From positions 1 through 15,782 of the forward strand of contig NZ_JNYE01000137.1 of assembly GCF_000717185.1 (NCBI RefSeq): 15,782 nucleotides of DNA, in the 5' to 3' direction. Origin of the DNA: Kitasatospora phosalacinea. GTDB taxonomy: Bacteria > Actinomycetota > Actinomycetes > Streptomycetales > Streptomycetaceae. The position numbers were made by a program, and so were the translations under genes. A model generated the notes under the pieces. It was not told where the DNA came from and made no database searches. It was given only the letters and a program-made list of their open reading frames with translations. This document shows, piece by piece, positions 5,994-13,704 of this stretch (positions within the stretch are counted from its first letter, which is position 1; each line of letters begins with the position of its first letter).

Positions 5994-7867
5994 CGGCCGC
6001 ACCGCGCGGAGCGGTCGCGCTGCTCCGCGCCCGCACGGCCCGCTGGCTGTCCATCGCCCGCCTGCTGCCCGCCGCCGGCCGCCCGCTCCTCGCCGCGGCC
6101 CTCGCCGTGAACCTCGCGCTGGGGCTGCTGCCGGTGGCGTTCATGATCGCCACCGCCGTCACGGTCTCCCGGCTCCCCCGGGCCGCCGCCGACGGCGGCC
6201 ACTGGGACGCCCTGCTGACCCCCCTGGTCACCGCCCTCGCGGTCTTCCTGCTCTCGCAGGTGCTGCGGCCGTTCCAGACCGCCGTGGCCGAGACGGTCAC
6301 CCGGGCCGTCGACGGCCACTGCGCGCACCGGATGCTGACGGCCACGACGGTGGACGCGCCGCCCGCCGCGCTCGACCGGCCGGAGGCACTGGACCGGCTC
6401 GCCGACGCCCGCTCCGCCTTCGACCGGGCCATGCCCAGCCCGGGCGACGCCGTGGCGGGCCTGGTGAACCTCGTCGCCCGCTACAGCCAGCTCCTGGCCT
6501 GCCTCCTCGTGCTCGGCGCCGTCCTGAACCCGTGGACCGCCGTGCTCGCCGGAGCCACCGCGCTCGTCATCCGCTCCGTCAACCGCGGCTCCCTCGCGGC
6601 CTACGTCGAGTACTGGAAGAGCCTGGCGGGCGAGCGCCGCAAGTCCGCCTACCTGCGGACCGCCGCCGTCGACGCCTCCGGCGGGAAGGAAGTCCGCCTG
6701 CTGGGCGCACTGCCCTGGTTCCGCGCCCGCTACCGGGCCGAGGCCGTCGACTACCTGGCGCAGCTGTGGAAGGAACGCCGCCGGCTGCTGCTGCTCCCGT
6801 TCGCCGGCCTCGCGGTCGTCGCCCTCGTCGGCGCGGCGGGCAACCTGCTCGTCCTCGCCACCACCGTCCCCCCGGGCAGCGACGGCGCACTGGCGCTCGC
6901 CCTGACCGTCCAGTGCCTGCTCGTCCCGCTGCGCTTCGGCGTCTACTTCCCCGAGAGCGACGTGCAGACCCAGTACGGGATGCTCGCCCACCAGGCGCTC
7001 ACCGACTTCGTCGAGCAGGCGGGCCGCGAACCGGTGCCCGACCGGGCGCGGCCGGTGCCGCAGCTGTCCGAGGGCATCGCGTTCCGCGGCGTCGACTTCG
7101 GCTACCCCGGCGCCGACCGGCAGGTCTACCGGGGCCTGGACCTGGTGATCCCCGCCAACCGCTCCACCGCGGTGATCGGCCTCAACGGCGCCGGCAAGAC
7201 CACCCTGGTCAAGCTGCTCGCCCGGGTGCACGAACCCGTCGCGGGCCGGATCGAGGCCGACGGCGTCCCGCTGACCGCCATGGACCCGACCGCGTGGCGC
7301 CGCCGACTGGCCGTCGTCTTCCAGGACTTCAACCGCTACGACCTGACGCTCGCCCAGAACGTCGCCCTCGGGGCCGCCCACCGCCCGCCGGACCGGGACG
7401 CCGTCACCGCGGCCCTGGCCCGGGCCGGCGCCCGGGAGGTCCTGGACGCCGTCGGCCCCGACACCGTGCTCTCCGCCGCCTACCAGGGCGGCCGGGACCT
7501 CAGCGGCGGCCAGTGGCAGCGGGTCGCGCTCGCCAGGGCCCTCTACGCGGTCGACTCCGGTGCCGAGGTCCTCGTCCTGGACGAACCGACCGCCCAGCTC
7601 GACGTCCGGGCCGAAGTCGCCTTCTACGAGCGCTTCCTGGAACTCACCCGCGGCACCACCAGCGTGGTCATCTCGCACCGCTTCTCCACCGTCCGGCGCG
7701 CGGACAACATCGTCGTCGTCGAGGACGGCGCCGTCGTCGAGCACGGCGACCACGACAGCCTGATGCGCGAGGGCGGCCGGTACGCGACGCTCTTCCGGCT
7801 CCAGGCCGACCGATTCGACCCGGCCCCGGACGAGAGCGCCCCCGGCCGCGAAGGAGCCCTGCGATGA
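5990..7867 (+). CDS. ABC exporter with fused membrane and ATPase domains (first of a pair)
   Basis: This 625-residue protein is a type IV-fold exporter half. The membrane domain occupies about 20-340, with hydrophobic helices near 33-60, 76-93, 163-195, 267-291 and 298-315. The ATPase domain runs from about 362 and is complete: Walker A GLNGAGKT (397-404), Q-loop Gln445 (VVFQDF), signature LSGGQ (504-508), Walker B VLVLDEPTAQLD with catalytic Glu (527-538), and H-loop His563 (ISHRFSTVRR). The GTG start at 5990 overlaps the previous stop, and GAGGGGGAG just upstream supplies the ribosome site. It overlaps the next ABC gene by four bases (ATGA). The pair most likely forms a heterodimeric exporter for the operon product in the cytoplasmic membrane; the substrate is inferred from context. 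There is no N-terminal C39 peptidase domain, which argues against a bacteriocin-processing transporter. Confidence 0.9.
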   Translation: MTAAPRGAVALLRARTARWLSIARLLPAAGRPLLAAALAVNLALGLLPVAFMIATAVTVSRLPRAAADGGHWDALLTPLVTALAVFLLSQVLRPFQTAVAETVTRAVDGHCAHRMLTATTVDAPPAALDRPEALDRLADARSAFDRAMPSPGDAVAGLVNLVARYSQLLACLLVLGAVLNPWTAVLAGATALVIRSVNRGSLAAYVEYWKSLAGERRKSAYLRTAAVDASGGKEVRLLGALPWFRARYRAEAVDYLAQLWKERRRLLLLPFAGLAVVALVGAAGNLLVLATTVPPGSDGALALALTVQCLLVPLRFGVYFPESDVQTQYGMLAHQALTDFVEQAGREPVPDRARPVPQLSEGIAFRGVDFGYPGADRQVYRGLDLVIPANRSTAVIGLNGAGKTTLVKLLARVHEPVAGRIEADGVPLTAMDPTAWRRRLAVVFQDFNRYDLTLAQNVALGAAHRPPDRDAVTAALARAGAREVLDAVGPDTVLSAAYQGGRDLSGGQWQRVALARALYAVDSGAEVLVLDEPTAQLDVRAEVAFYERFLELTRGTTSVVISHRFSTVRRADNIVVVEDGAVVEHGDHDSLMREGGRYATLFRLQADRFDPAPDESAPGREGALR

Positions 7868-9717
7868 AGGACCTGTGGCGCGCCGTCGCCCACTTCGCCC
7901 GGCTGTCCTGGCGCGTCGACCGGCGCCGCCTGACCACCGGCCTGGGGCTGCTCCTGCTCGGCTGCCTGGCCACCCCCGCCCTCGCGGTGGCCCTCAAGCA
8001 CCTGGCGGAGGCCCTGCTCGACGACCGCGGCCCCGCAGCCGTCGGCTGCGCCCTGGTGGCCGCGCTGCTCCTCGTCGCCGAACTGATGCTCGGCCACTTC
8101 GCCCACCTGCACTACTTCGAGCTCGGCGAACTCGAGGAGGTCGAGCTCCAGAACCGGCTGCTGGCGGCCTCCGGCGGCCCCGACACCCTGGAGCGCGTCG
8201 GCACCCCGGAGTTCGCCGACGCCCTGCACCTCGTCCGCGAAGAGGTGGTCAGGACCAGGTCCGCGCTGGAAGCGGCGCTCCAACTGGTCGCCATCGGCGT
8301 CCAGACCGTCGTCACCATGGCACTGCTGGCCCTGGTCGAACCCGTCCTGGCCCTGCTGCCGCTGCTCGCCGTGCCACCGGTCCTGATGGGCAACCGCGCC
8401 CAGGACCTGGTCGAGCGCGCCAAGAAGCGCAGCGCCGAGGACTCCCGCCGCACCCGCGACCTGCTCCGGCTCGCCACCGCCCCCGGCCCCGCCGGAGAGA
8501 TCAGGCTCGCCGGCGCCGGACCCGAACTCGGACGCCGGCAGGCCGAGTCCTGGCAGGCCGCGAGCACCGTCCTCAACCGCTCGCAGTGGAGCGCCGCGGC
8601 CCTGCGCGCGGCCGGCCAGGCCCTGTTCGCCGCCGCCTACGGAGCCGCCCTGCTGATCACCGTCGGCACCGCGCTCGCCGGACGGATCGGCCTGGGCGAC
8701 GTCATCCTGGTGATCACCCTGATGGTCCAGATCAGCACCCAGATGACCACCTTCCTGGGCCTGTTCGGCACCCTCCAGGGCGCCGGACGGACCCTGCGCC
8801 GGCTCACCGAACTCGACACCCCGGCCCCCGCACCCGCCGCAGGCACCGACAGCACCGACGGCCCCGAGGGCACCGACAGCACCGAGGGCACCCGCCCCGC
8901 GGCACCGGACGGCGCGACACCCGTGCGGCTGGCCCACGGCATCCGCTTCGAACACGTCTCCTTCAGCTACCCCGGAGCCACCCGCCCCGTCCTGGAGGAC
9001 GTCGACCTGGAGATCCCCGCCGGAACCACCATCGCCCTGATCGGCGAGAACGGAGCCGGCAAGAGCACCCTCGTCAAACTGCTCTGCGGCCTCTACCGCC
9101 CCACCAGCGGCCGCATCCTGGTCGACGGCACCGACCTGGCCGACCTGGACGCCGCCGCCTGGCGCTCCCGCGTCGCCGCCCTGCTCCAGGACTTCGCCCG
9201 GTACGAACTGCCGCTGCGGCAGACCGTCGGCCTCGGCGACCTGCGGCCCGGCACGGAACCCGGCGCGGACGACGCCGCCCTCGCGGACGCCCTCGCCCGC
9301 GCCGACGCCGCCGCCGTGGTCGCCGCCCTCCCGCAGGGCCCCGACCAGCTGCTCGGCAAGGGCTACGGCGACGGCGCCGAACTCTCCGGCGGCCAGTGGC
9401 AGAAACTGGGCCTCGCCCGCACCCTGATGCGCCCCGCCCCCCTGCTGCTCGTCCTGGACGAACCCGCCTCGGCCCTGGACGCCGAGGCCGAGCACACCCT
9501 GTTCGACGGGTACGGCGCGACCGCCCGTACCCGGGCCCTGGCCCACGGCTCCGTCACGGTGCTGGTCACCCACCGCTTCTCCACCGTCCGGCGCGCCGAG
9601 CGCATCCTCGTCCTCGCCGACGGCCGGGTGCGCGAATGGGGCACCCACGAGGACCTCATGGCGGCGCGGGGACTCTACGCGGAGCTGTACACCCTGCAAG
9701 CGGGCGCATATGTCTAG
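7864..9717 (+). CDS. ABC exporter with fused membrane and ATPase domains (second of a pair)
   Basis: This 617-residue protein is the partner of the preceding ABC gene. The membrane domain is at about 20-315, with helices near 25-48, 59-77, 137-175, 250-273 and 277-300. A low-complexity linker (about 319-350) contains an Asp/Ser/Thr/Gly-rich repeat, GTDSTDGPEGTDSTEGT. The ATPase domain has Walker A GENGAGKST (394-402), Q-loop Gln442 (LLQDF), signature LSGGQ (507-511), Walker B LLLVLDEPAS (526-535) and His570 in the H-loop. All catalytic residues are present, so both ATP sites of a heterodimer could be active. The D-loop reads DEPASALD where the first protein has DEPTAQLD. The start ATG at 7864 overlaps the upstream stop, and the gene overlaps the oxidase gene by 8 bases. 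Export of the pathway product, or self-resistance, is the expected role. Confidence 0.9.
   Translation: MKDLWRAVAHFARLSWRVDRRRLTTGLGLLLLGCLATPALAVALKHLAEALLDDRGPAAVGCALVAALLLVAELMLGHFAHLHYFELGELEEVELQNRLLAASGGPDTLERVGTPEFADALHLVREEVVRTRSALEAALQLVAIGVQTVVTMALLALVEPVLALLPLLAVPPVLMGNRAQDLVERAKKRSAEDSRRTRDLLRLATAPGPAGEIRLAGAGPELGRRQAESWQAASTVLNRSQWSAAALRAAGQALFAAAYGAALLITVGTALAGRIGLGDVILVITLMVQISTQMTTFLGLFGTLQGAGRTLRRLTELDTPAPAPAAGTDSTDGPEGTDSTEGTRPAAPDGATPVRLAHGIRFEHVSFSYPGATRPVLEDVDLEIPAGTTIALIGENGAGKSTLVKLLCGLYRPTSGRILVDGTDLADLDAAAWRSRVAALLQDFARYELPLRQTVGLGDLRPGTEPGADDAALADALARADAAAVVAALPQGPDQLLGKGYGDGAELSGGQWQKLGLARTLMRPAPLLLVLDEPASALDAEAEHTLFDGYGATARTRALAHGSVTVLVTHRFSTVRRAERILVLADGRVREWGTHEDLMAARGLYAELYTLQAGAYV
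8842..8885 (+). repeat. Short direct repeat in the second ABC exporter linker
   Basis: GGCACCGACAGCACCGA occurs at 8842-8858 and again at 8869-8885 (27-base period, so in frame). It encodes the GTDST repeats in the linker between membrane and ATPase domains. Probably a local duplication without function. Confidence 0.6.
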
Positions 9718-11128
9718 AGAGGCTGCGGCGTTGCACACACGTGACCCCATCGACCGGCTCGACCGCCCGGCGACCACCGCCGACGAAGCCGGACTCGCAA
9801 GGATCTGGGAAGAACTGACCGCCATACCGGCCCACCCCGAACTCGCCGCCGACACCGCACCGGGGCCCAGCCTGGCCGCCGCCCTGCACGTCGTCGACGA
9901 CGGGATCCTCGCGAAGGGGCCCGGCAGCGTCCGCTCCGTCCCCTCCGCGGGCGCCATCTTCCCCTACGACGTCCTCGTCCTGGACCGCTCCGGCCCCGGG
10001 CCCGCCGTCCTCTACCGCCTCAACCTCGACCGCCGCCTGTGCGTGCGCACCGCCGCCGGGGCACCACTGGCCGAGGCCCTGGCCGGCACCACCGGCAGCG
10101 ACCGGTCCGTCCTCGTCCTGCTCGCCGTCCGCCCCTGGCTGTCCATCCGCAAGTACGGCCCGCGCGGCTACCTCTACGCCCAGATCGACGCCGGCCACGC
10201 GGCCACCAACCTGCTCGGCACCGCCCTCGACCGCGGCACCGCCCGGCTCCGCCTCGCCCTGCCCCGCCGCCGGCTCGCCGAAGCGCTCGCCGACCACCTC
10301 CCGTGGCGGGAGGTCCACTCCGTCCTCGAACTGGACGCCCCCCGGACACCCGCCGCCGCCCCGCCCGACGGCTGGAGCTACCTGCACCAGGAACAGCCCG
10401 CCCCGCTGGAGAGCGCCGGGTACCTCGAATCGGTCTGCTGGGCGCGGATCCCCCGCCTCCTCGCCGACGGACCGGACCACCACCGGCTCACCACCCGCAC
10501 CGTCGTGGAGAGCGGACCGCTGCTCCCCGCCGCCGCGGGCATCGAACCGGGCGAGTGGACCGGACTCTCCCGCCGACGGCGCTCCTCCAAGCGCTTCGGA
10601 CGCCAGCCGCTCGACCCCGCCGTCCTGCTCGACTGCGTCGGCGCCCTCATGACCGCCCTCCCCTGCGACCTGACCGGCAGCGGCTTCGGCGTCACCGTAC
10701 TGACCCCGCCCGGACGGATCACCGCCCCCGGGGACAACCCGCCCGGGGCACCCGACTTCGTCGGCACCGCCTTCGTCACCGACACCGCGGCGATCGCCCG
10801 CGCCTGCACCGGACAGAGCCACCTGGCCGGCGCCGACGCCTTCGTCCTCCTGCACGCCGACCGCGCCAGCACGCTCGGCACCGGACCCGACCCGCTGCGC
10901 GAAGCCGTCTTCCGCTCCGCGGCCGCCGCCCACCTGCTCTACCTCGGCGCGGCCCGCAACGCCGTCGGCGTCACCGGCGTCGGCGGGTTCGACGCCGCAC
11001 AGTGGCTGGCCGCAGCCGGACTCGACCACACCCGGGAACTCCTCTACGTCGTCGCCCTCGGCAACGACCGCGACGACGCCCGCAAACTCGACCGCGCCGA
11101 GATCGCCTACGCCCAGGGGGAGAGATGA
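9710..11128 (+). CDS. Two-domain SagB-type FMN-dependent oxidase/dehydrogenase
   Basis: This 472-residue protein has two related halves of the nitroreductase/SagB fold. The N-terminal half (about 60-205) has the SagB-type segment VPSAGAIFPYDVLVL (78-92) and KYGPRGYLYAQIDAGHAATNLLGTAL (148-173). The C-terminal half starts at RRRRSSKRFGRQPLDPAVL (288-306), the usual start of a nitroreductase domain, and ends with AHLLYLGAARNAVGVTGVGGFD and LLYVVALGN. SagB/McbC enzymes use FMN to oxidise azolines to azoles in RiPPs, and related oxidases act on NRPS intermediates. Here no cyclodehydratase (YcaO) or precursor peptide is visible, so the substrate is probably a carrier-bound intermediate. ATG at 9710 overlaps the ABC stop by 8 bases; the ribosome site is weak, implying translational coupling. 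The next start overlaps its stop (ATGA). Reaction direction and substrate are unknown. Confidence 0.8.
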   Translation: MSREAAALHTRDPIDRLDRPATTADEAGLARIWEELTAIPAHPELAADTAPGPSLAAALHVVDDGILAKGPGSVRSVPSAGAIFPYDVLVLDRSGPGPAVLYRLNLDRRLCVRTAAGAPLAEALAGTTGSDRSVLVLLAVRPWLSIRKYGPRGYLYAQIDAGHAATNLLGTALDRGTARLRLALPRRRLAEALADHLPWREVHSVLELDAPRTPAAAPPDGWSYLHQEQPAPLESAGYLESVCWARIPRLLADGPDHHRLTTRTVVESGPLLPAAAGIEPGEWTGLSRRRRSSKRFGRQPLDPAVLLDCVGALMTALPCDLTGSGFGVTVLTPPGRITAPGDNPPGAPDFVGTAFVTDTAAIARACTGQSHLAGADAFVLLHADRASTLGTGPDPLREAVFRSAAAAHLLYLGAARNAVGVTGVGGFDAAQWLAAAGLDHTRELLYVVALGNDRDDARKLDRAEIAYAQGER

Positions 11129-12567
11129 CCGGCCTGCTCTGGGAACGCCTGAGCGCCTCGCTCGCGACGCACCGGGACCGCCCCGCCGTCAGCGACCCCA
11201 CCGGCACCCTCCGCCACGGCGACCTCCTGGCCCGCAGCGACGAACTGCGCAGCAGCCTGGGCGAAACCGCCGGCCCCGGCCACGACCGGCCCCGGATCGC
11301 CCTGACCCTGCGCAACACGGTGCACTACCCGACCGCCCTGCTCGCCGTCCTCGGCAGCGGCGCGGTGCCCTTCCTCTTCGACCCGCAGTGGGAGGAGACC
11401 GAGATCGCCGCCGCCGTCCGCAGCTGCGGCATCGACCTGCTGCTCCACGACCGCCCGCTGCCCGGTGCCGTGGCCGCCCCCGCCCGCCCGCTGCCCGGCG
11501 GACTCCAGGCCAGCGCCGCCACCGGACCGCGCGAACGCCCCGACCTGCTGCCCACCACCGAACTCTGCCGCTACACCACGGGCAGCACCGGCTTCCCGAA
11601 CTGCGTCGAGTTCTCGGGCGACGCGGTCATCGGCGCCGCCACCGGCTGGATCACCGGCACCGGCCTGCGGGCCGACGACGGCATCCTGTGCTTCGCCGGC
11701 CTCGCCAACGGCCTCGCCTTCAACACCTCGCTCGTCCCCGGCCTCCTCGCCGGCTCCGTCCTCCACCTGGCCGGCGGCCTGCCCACGGCGGGCCACGTCC
11801 TGCGCTACGTCCGCGAGACCCGGCCCAGCCGGCTCACCGGCTTCCCCGCCCTGTACGCCTCGCTGCTGCGCCGCACCGCCCCCGCCCCCGAACTGGCCGG
11901 CATCCGGGTGGCGATCTCCTCCGGCGCCCCCCTGCCGCCGGACGACGCCCGCGCCCTGGCCGAACGCCACGGACTGTCCGTCGCCAACTACTACGGCATC
12001 GCCGAGACCGGGCCGCTCACCTTCGACCGCGAGCCGGACCCGGCCCGCGGCCTCGGGGCCCCGCTGCCCGGCGTCGAGTTCCGCTTCCCCCCGGACGCCC
12101 GCCCCGGGGCGGCCGCCGAGATCCGGGTCCGCTCCCGGTCCATGGGCTCCCGCTACCTCAACGCGCCCGGCGTCCTCGAACGCCGCCTCGACCCGGACGG
12201 GTTCTACCGCACCGGCGACGAGGGCCACCTGGAAGCGGGGCTCCTGCACCTCTCCGGCCGCTCCGGCAAGCTCATCAACATCGGCGGCCGGAAGGTCGAC
12301 CCGACCGAGGTCGCCAACGTCCTGCGGACCCTGCCCGGAGTGACCGACGCCCTGGTCCTGGAAGTCGCCAGGTCCGACGGGGACAAGGCACTGGGCGCCC
12401 TGGTCGCCGCCCCGGGCGGCCTGGACGCGGACACCGTCCGGGCCCACTGCCGCAGCCTGCTCGCCCCCTACAAGGTGCCCGAACGCCTCGCCGTGGTGGA
12501 CGCGATCCCCACCTCCAGCATCGGCAAGGCCCGGCTGACGGCGGCCCGCGCCCTGCTGGGCGGGTGA
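11125..12567 (+). CDS. AMP-forming acid:carrier-protein ligase (stand-alone adenylation enzyme)
   Basis: This 480-residue ANL-superfamily enzyme should activate a carboxylic acid as acyl-AMP and transfer it to the carrier protein at 12711-12992 or to CoA. Motifs: A3 P-loop RYTTGSTGFPN (149-159), where the usual PKG Lys is replaced by Asn159; A5 NYYGIAETG (288-296); A7 YRTGDEG (361-367); A8 GRSGKLINIGGRKVDPTEV (378-396); and A10 PTSSIGKARL (462-471) with the catalytic Lys468 retained. At the A4 position, where alpha-amino-acid-activating domains have FDxS, this protein has FNTS (199-202). The Asp that anchors the substrate amino group is therefore Asn, as in aryl-acid-activating enzymes of the DhbE type. 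The substrate is thus probably not a simple alpha-amino acid. At 480 residues it is slightly short for the family but complete. ATG at 11125 overlaps the previous stop, with GGGGGAGAG upstream. Confidence 0.88.
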   Translation: MTGLLWERLSASLATHRDRPAVSDPTGTLRHGDLLARSDELRSSLGETAGPGHDRPRIALTLRNTVHYPTALLAVLGSGAVPFLFDPQWEETEIAAAVRSCGIDLLLHDRPLPGAVAAPARPLPGGLQASAATGPRERPDLLPTTELCRYTTGSTGFPNCVEFSGDAVIGAATGWITGTGLRADDGILCFAGLANGLAFNTSLVPGLLAGSVLHLAGGLPTAGHVLRYVRETRPSRLTGFPALYASLLRRTAPAPELAGIRVAISSGAPLPPDDARALAERHGLSVANYYGIAETGPLTFDREPDPARGLGAPLPGVEFRFPPDARPGAAAEIRVRSRSMGSRYLNAPGVLERRLDPDGFYRTGDEGHLEAGLLHLSGRSGKLINIGGRKVDPTEVANVLRTLPGVTDALVLEVARSDGDKALGALVAAPGGLDADTVRAHCRSLLAPYKVPERLAVVDAIPTSSIGKARLTAARALLGG

Positions 12568-12710
12568 ACCCCGGACCCGCCCGGCCCGCCGCCCACCCCT
12601 CCGGCCCGCCGCAGCACCCGTACCACCCGCCGCACCCGTACCACCCGCCACACCCGCAGCACCCGCACCACCTCCCCGACCACCGTCCCGGTCCCGTGAA
12701 ACGGAGCATC
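12564..12710 (+). other. Open His/Pro-rich reading frame joined in frame to the carrier protein
   Basis: A GTG at 12564 overlaps the ligase stop as GTGA, the same arrangement used elsewhere in this operon, and is in frame with the carrier protein ATG at 12711. No stop intervenes. The 49 codons would add a Pro/His-rich stretch (PQHPYHPPHPYHPPHPQ at its core). There is only a weak ribosome site before the GTG, whereas GGAG at 12703-12706 precedes the ATG, so I prefer the ATG. Either this is a spacer with a repeat or the carrier protein has an alternative longer form. Confidence 0.35.
12614..12649 (+). repeat. 18-bp tandem repeat in the gap before the carrier protein gene
   Basis: GCACCCGTACCACCCGCC is repeated exactly at 12614-12631 and 12632-12649 and continues in degenerate form to about 12670. 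The unit length is a multiple of three and, in the open frame, encodes HPYHPP units. It is the only low-complexity spacer in an otherwise overlapping operon. Confidence 0.75.
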
Positions 12711-12992
12711 ATGACCGACCAGCCCGCGCAGACCTCCCCCCTCCACCTCCGCGTCGCCGAAATGGCGGTCGCGGCCTCCGACGGCAGCCTCCCGCTGGAC
12801 GGCGTGGTGGCCGGCACCGCCACCTTCGCCGACTTCGGCATGTCCTCGCTCTCCTTCCTGCGCCTGATCGACTCCCTGGAGAACGAGTTCGGCATCTACG
12901 TCGACCTGGAGGAAGCGGCCGGCACCCTCACCACCGTCGACGGCCTCCTGCGGTACATGGACGGCCAGGGAATCGACGTCCATGCCGGATGA
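12711..12992 (+). CDS. Stand-alone acyl/peptidyl carrier protein
   Basis: This 93-residue protein has the size and helix pattern of a discrete carrier protein. The phosphopantetheine site is FGMSSLSFLRLID (42-54), with Ser46 the likely attachment residue. The usual Asp of the DSL motif is replaced by Ser45, giving SSL. Helix 2 follows directly, then ENEFGIYVD (57-65), as in other discrete carriers. It is probably loaded by the upstream ligase and presents the acyl group to the SagB-type oxidase, the acyl-CoA dehydrogenase and the condensation enzyme; these partnerships are inferred from the operon. The ATG at 12711 has GGAG at 12703-12706. The stop overlaps the next start by 11 bases. A longer version starting at GTG 12564 cannot be excluded. 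A dedicated phosphopantetheinyl transferase is not in the window. Confidence 0.85.
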   Translation: MTDQPAQTSPLHLRVAEMAVAASDGSLPLDGVVAGTATFADFGMSSLSFLRLIDSLENEFGIYVDLEEAAGTLTTVDGLLRYMDGQGIDVHAG

Positions 12993-13704
12993 CCCGCTGC
13001 GGGTGGCGCTCGTCGGCGCGCGGGGCCGACTCGGCACCGCCGTCGCCGACGCCTGCCGGAGGGCCGGCCACCTCGTGCTCCCGGCCCGCCCCGACGGCGA
13101 ACTGCCCACCGCCGACCGGCCCGACCTGGTCGTGGACGCCGCCCCCGCCGCCGCCACCGAACGGACCGCCGCCCAGTGCCGGGCCGCCCAGCTGCCCCTG
13201 CTCAGCTGCGCCTCCGGCCTGTCCGGGGACCACCGCGCGGCGCTCCGGGACCTGGCCGCGGAACGGCCCGTCCTGCGGGCCGCCAACCTGTCGCTCGGCC
13301 ACTGGCTCCAGCGCCAGGCGATCGCCGCCCTGGCCCAGGCGTTCCCCGCGGGCGCCGAACGGCCGGAAGCGGTGGTGCACGAGCGGCACACCACGGCCAA
13401 GAAGGACAGCCCCAGCGCCTCCGCCCTCGGCCTGGCCGAACTCTGGACCGACCTGACCGGCGAACCCCCCGCCGGCACCGCCTCCCTGCGCGGCGGACTG
13501 CCGGTCAGCGAACACACACTCACCCTCACCTTCGACCACCAGACCCTGACCGTCACGCACGACGTCAGGTCGCTGGCCGCGGCGGGCGCGGGCGCCGTGC
13601 TCGGCGTGCAGTGGCTCGCCCGCGCGCAGGCCGGGCTGTGGACGATGGACGAGGTCTACGAAGACCTGGCGCGAAGGAGCAGGCATGTCGACCAGAACCG
13701 ATGA
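12982..13704 (+). CDS. DapB-like (dihydrodipicolinate reductase-like) NAD(P)H enzyme
   Basis: This 240-residue protein has the length of DapB. The N-terminal Rossmann fold has GARGRLG (12-18), matching the GxxGRMG nucleotide loop, followed by LVVDAAPAA and LPLLSCASGLS (71-81), which align with the DapB VVDFTxP and GTTGL segments. The C-terminal half contains ANLSLGHWLQRQ, the active-site segment ERHTTAKKDSPSASAL (134-149), RGGLPVSEHTL and ITH-like VTHDVRS. In DapB the active site reads E-x-H-H-x-x-K-x-D-x-P-S-G-T-A. Here the catalytic His136 and Lys140 are kept, but the second His is Thr137 and the Gly-Thr pair that holds the substrate carboxylate is Ala146-Ser147. A lysine-pathway reductase is therefore unlikely; reduction of a different cyclic imine or conjugated imine acid is my inference. 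ATG at 12982 overlaps the carrier protein gene. Confidence 0.84.
   Translation: MPDDPLRVALVGARGRLGTAVADACRRAGHLVLPARPDGELPTADRPDLVVDAAPAAATERTAAQCRAAQLPLLSCASGLSGDHRAALRDLAAERPVLRAANLSLGHWLQRQAIAALAQAFPAGAERPEAVVHERHTTAKKDSPSASALGLAELWTDLTGEPPAGTASLRGGLPVSEHTLTLTFDHQTLTVTHDVRSLAAAGAGAVLGVQWLARAQAGLWTMDEVYEDLARRSRHVDQNR

Noticed and set aside
9710..11128. RiPP azole cluster based on the SagB-type oxidase
   Set aside because: No YcaO, no E1-like protein and no convincing precursor peptide on either strand. The ABC exporters lack a C39 peptidase domain.
12614..12670. CRISPR-like repeat array
   Set aside because: The repeats are directly adjacent with no spacers, only two exact copies of 18 bases, and occupy a short spacer in an operon.
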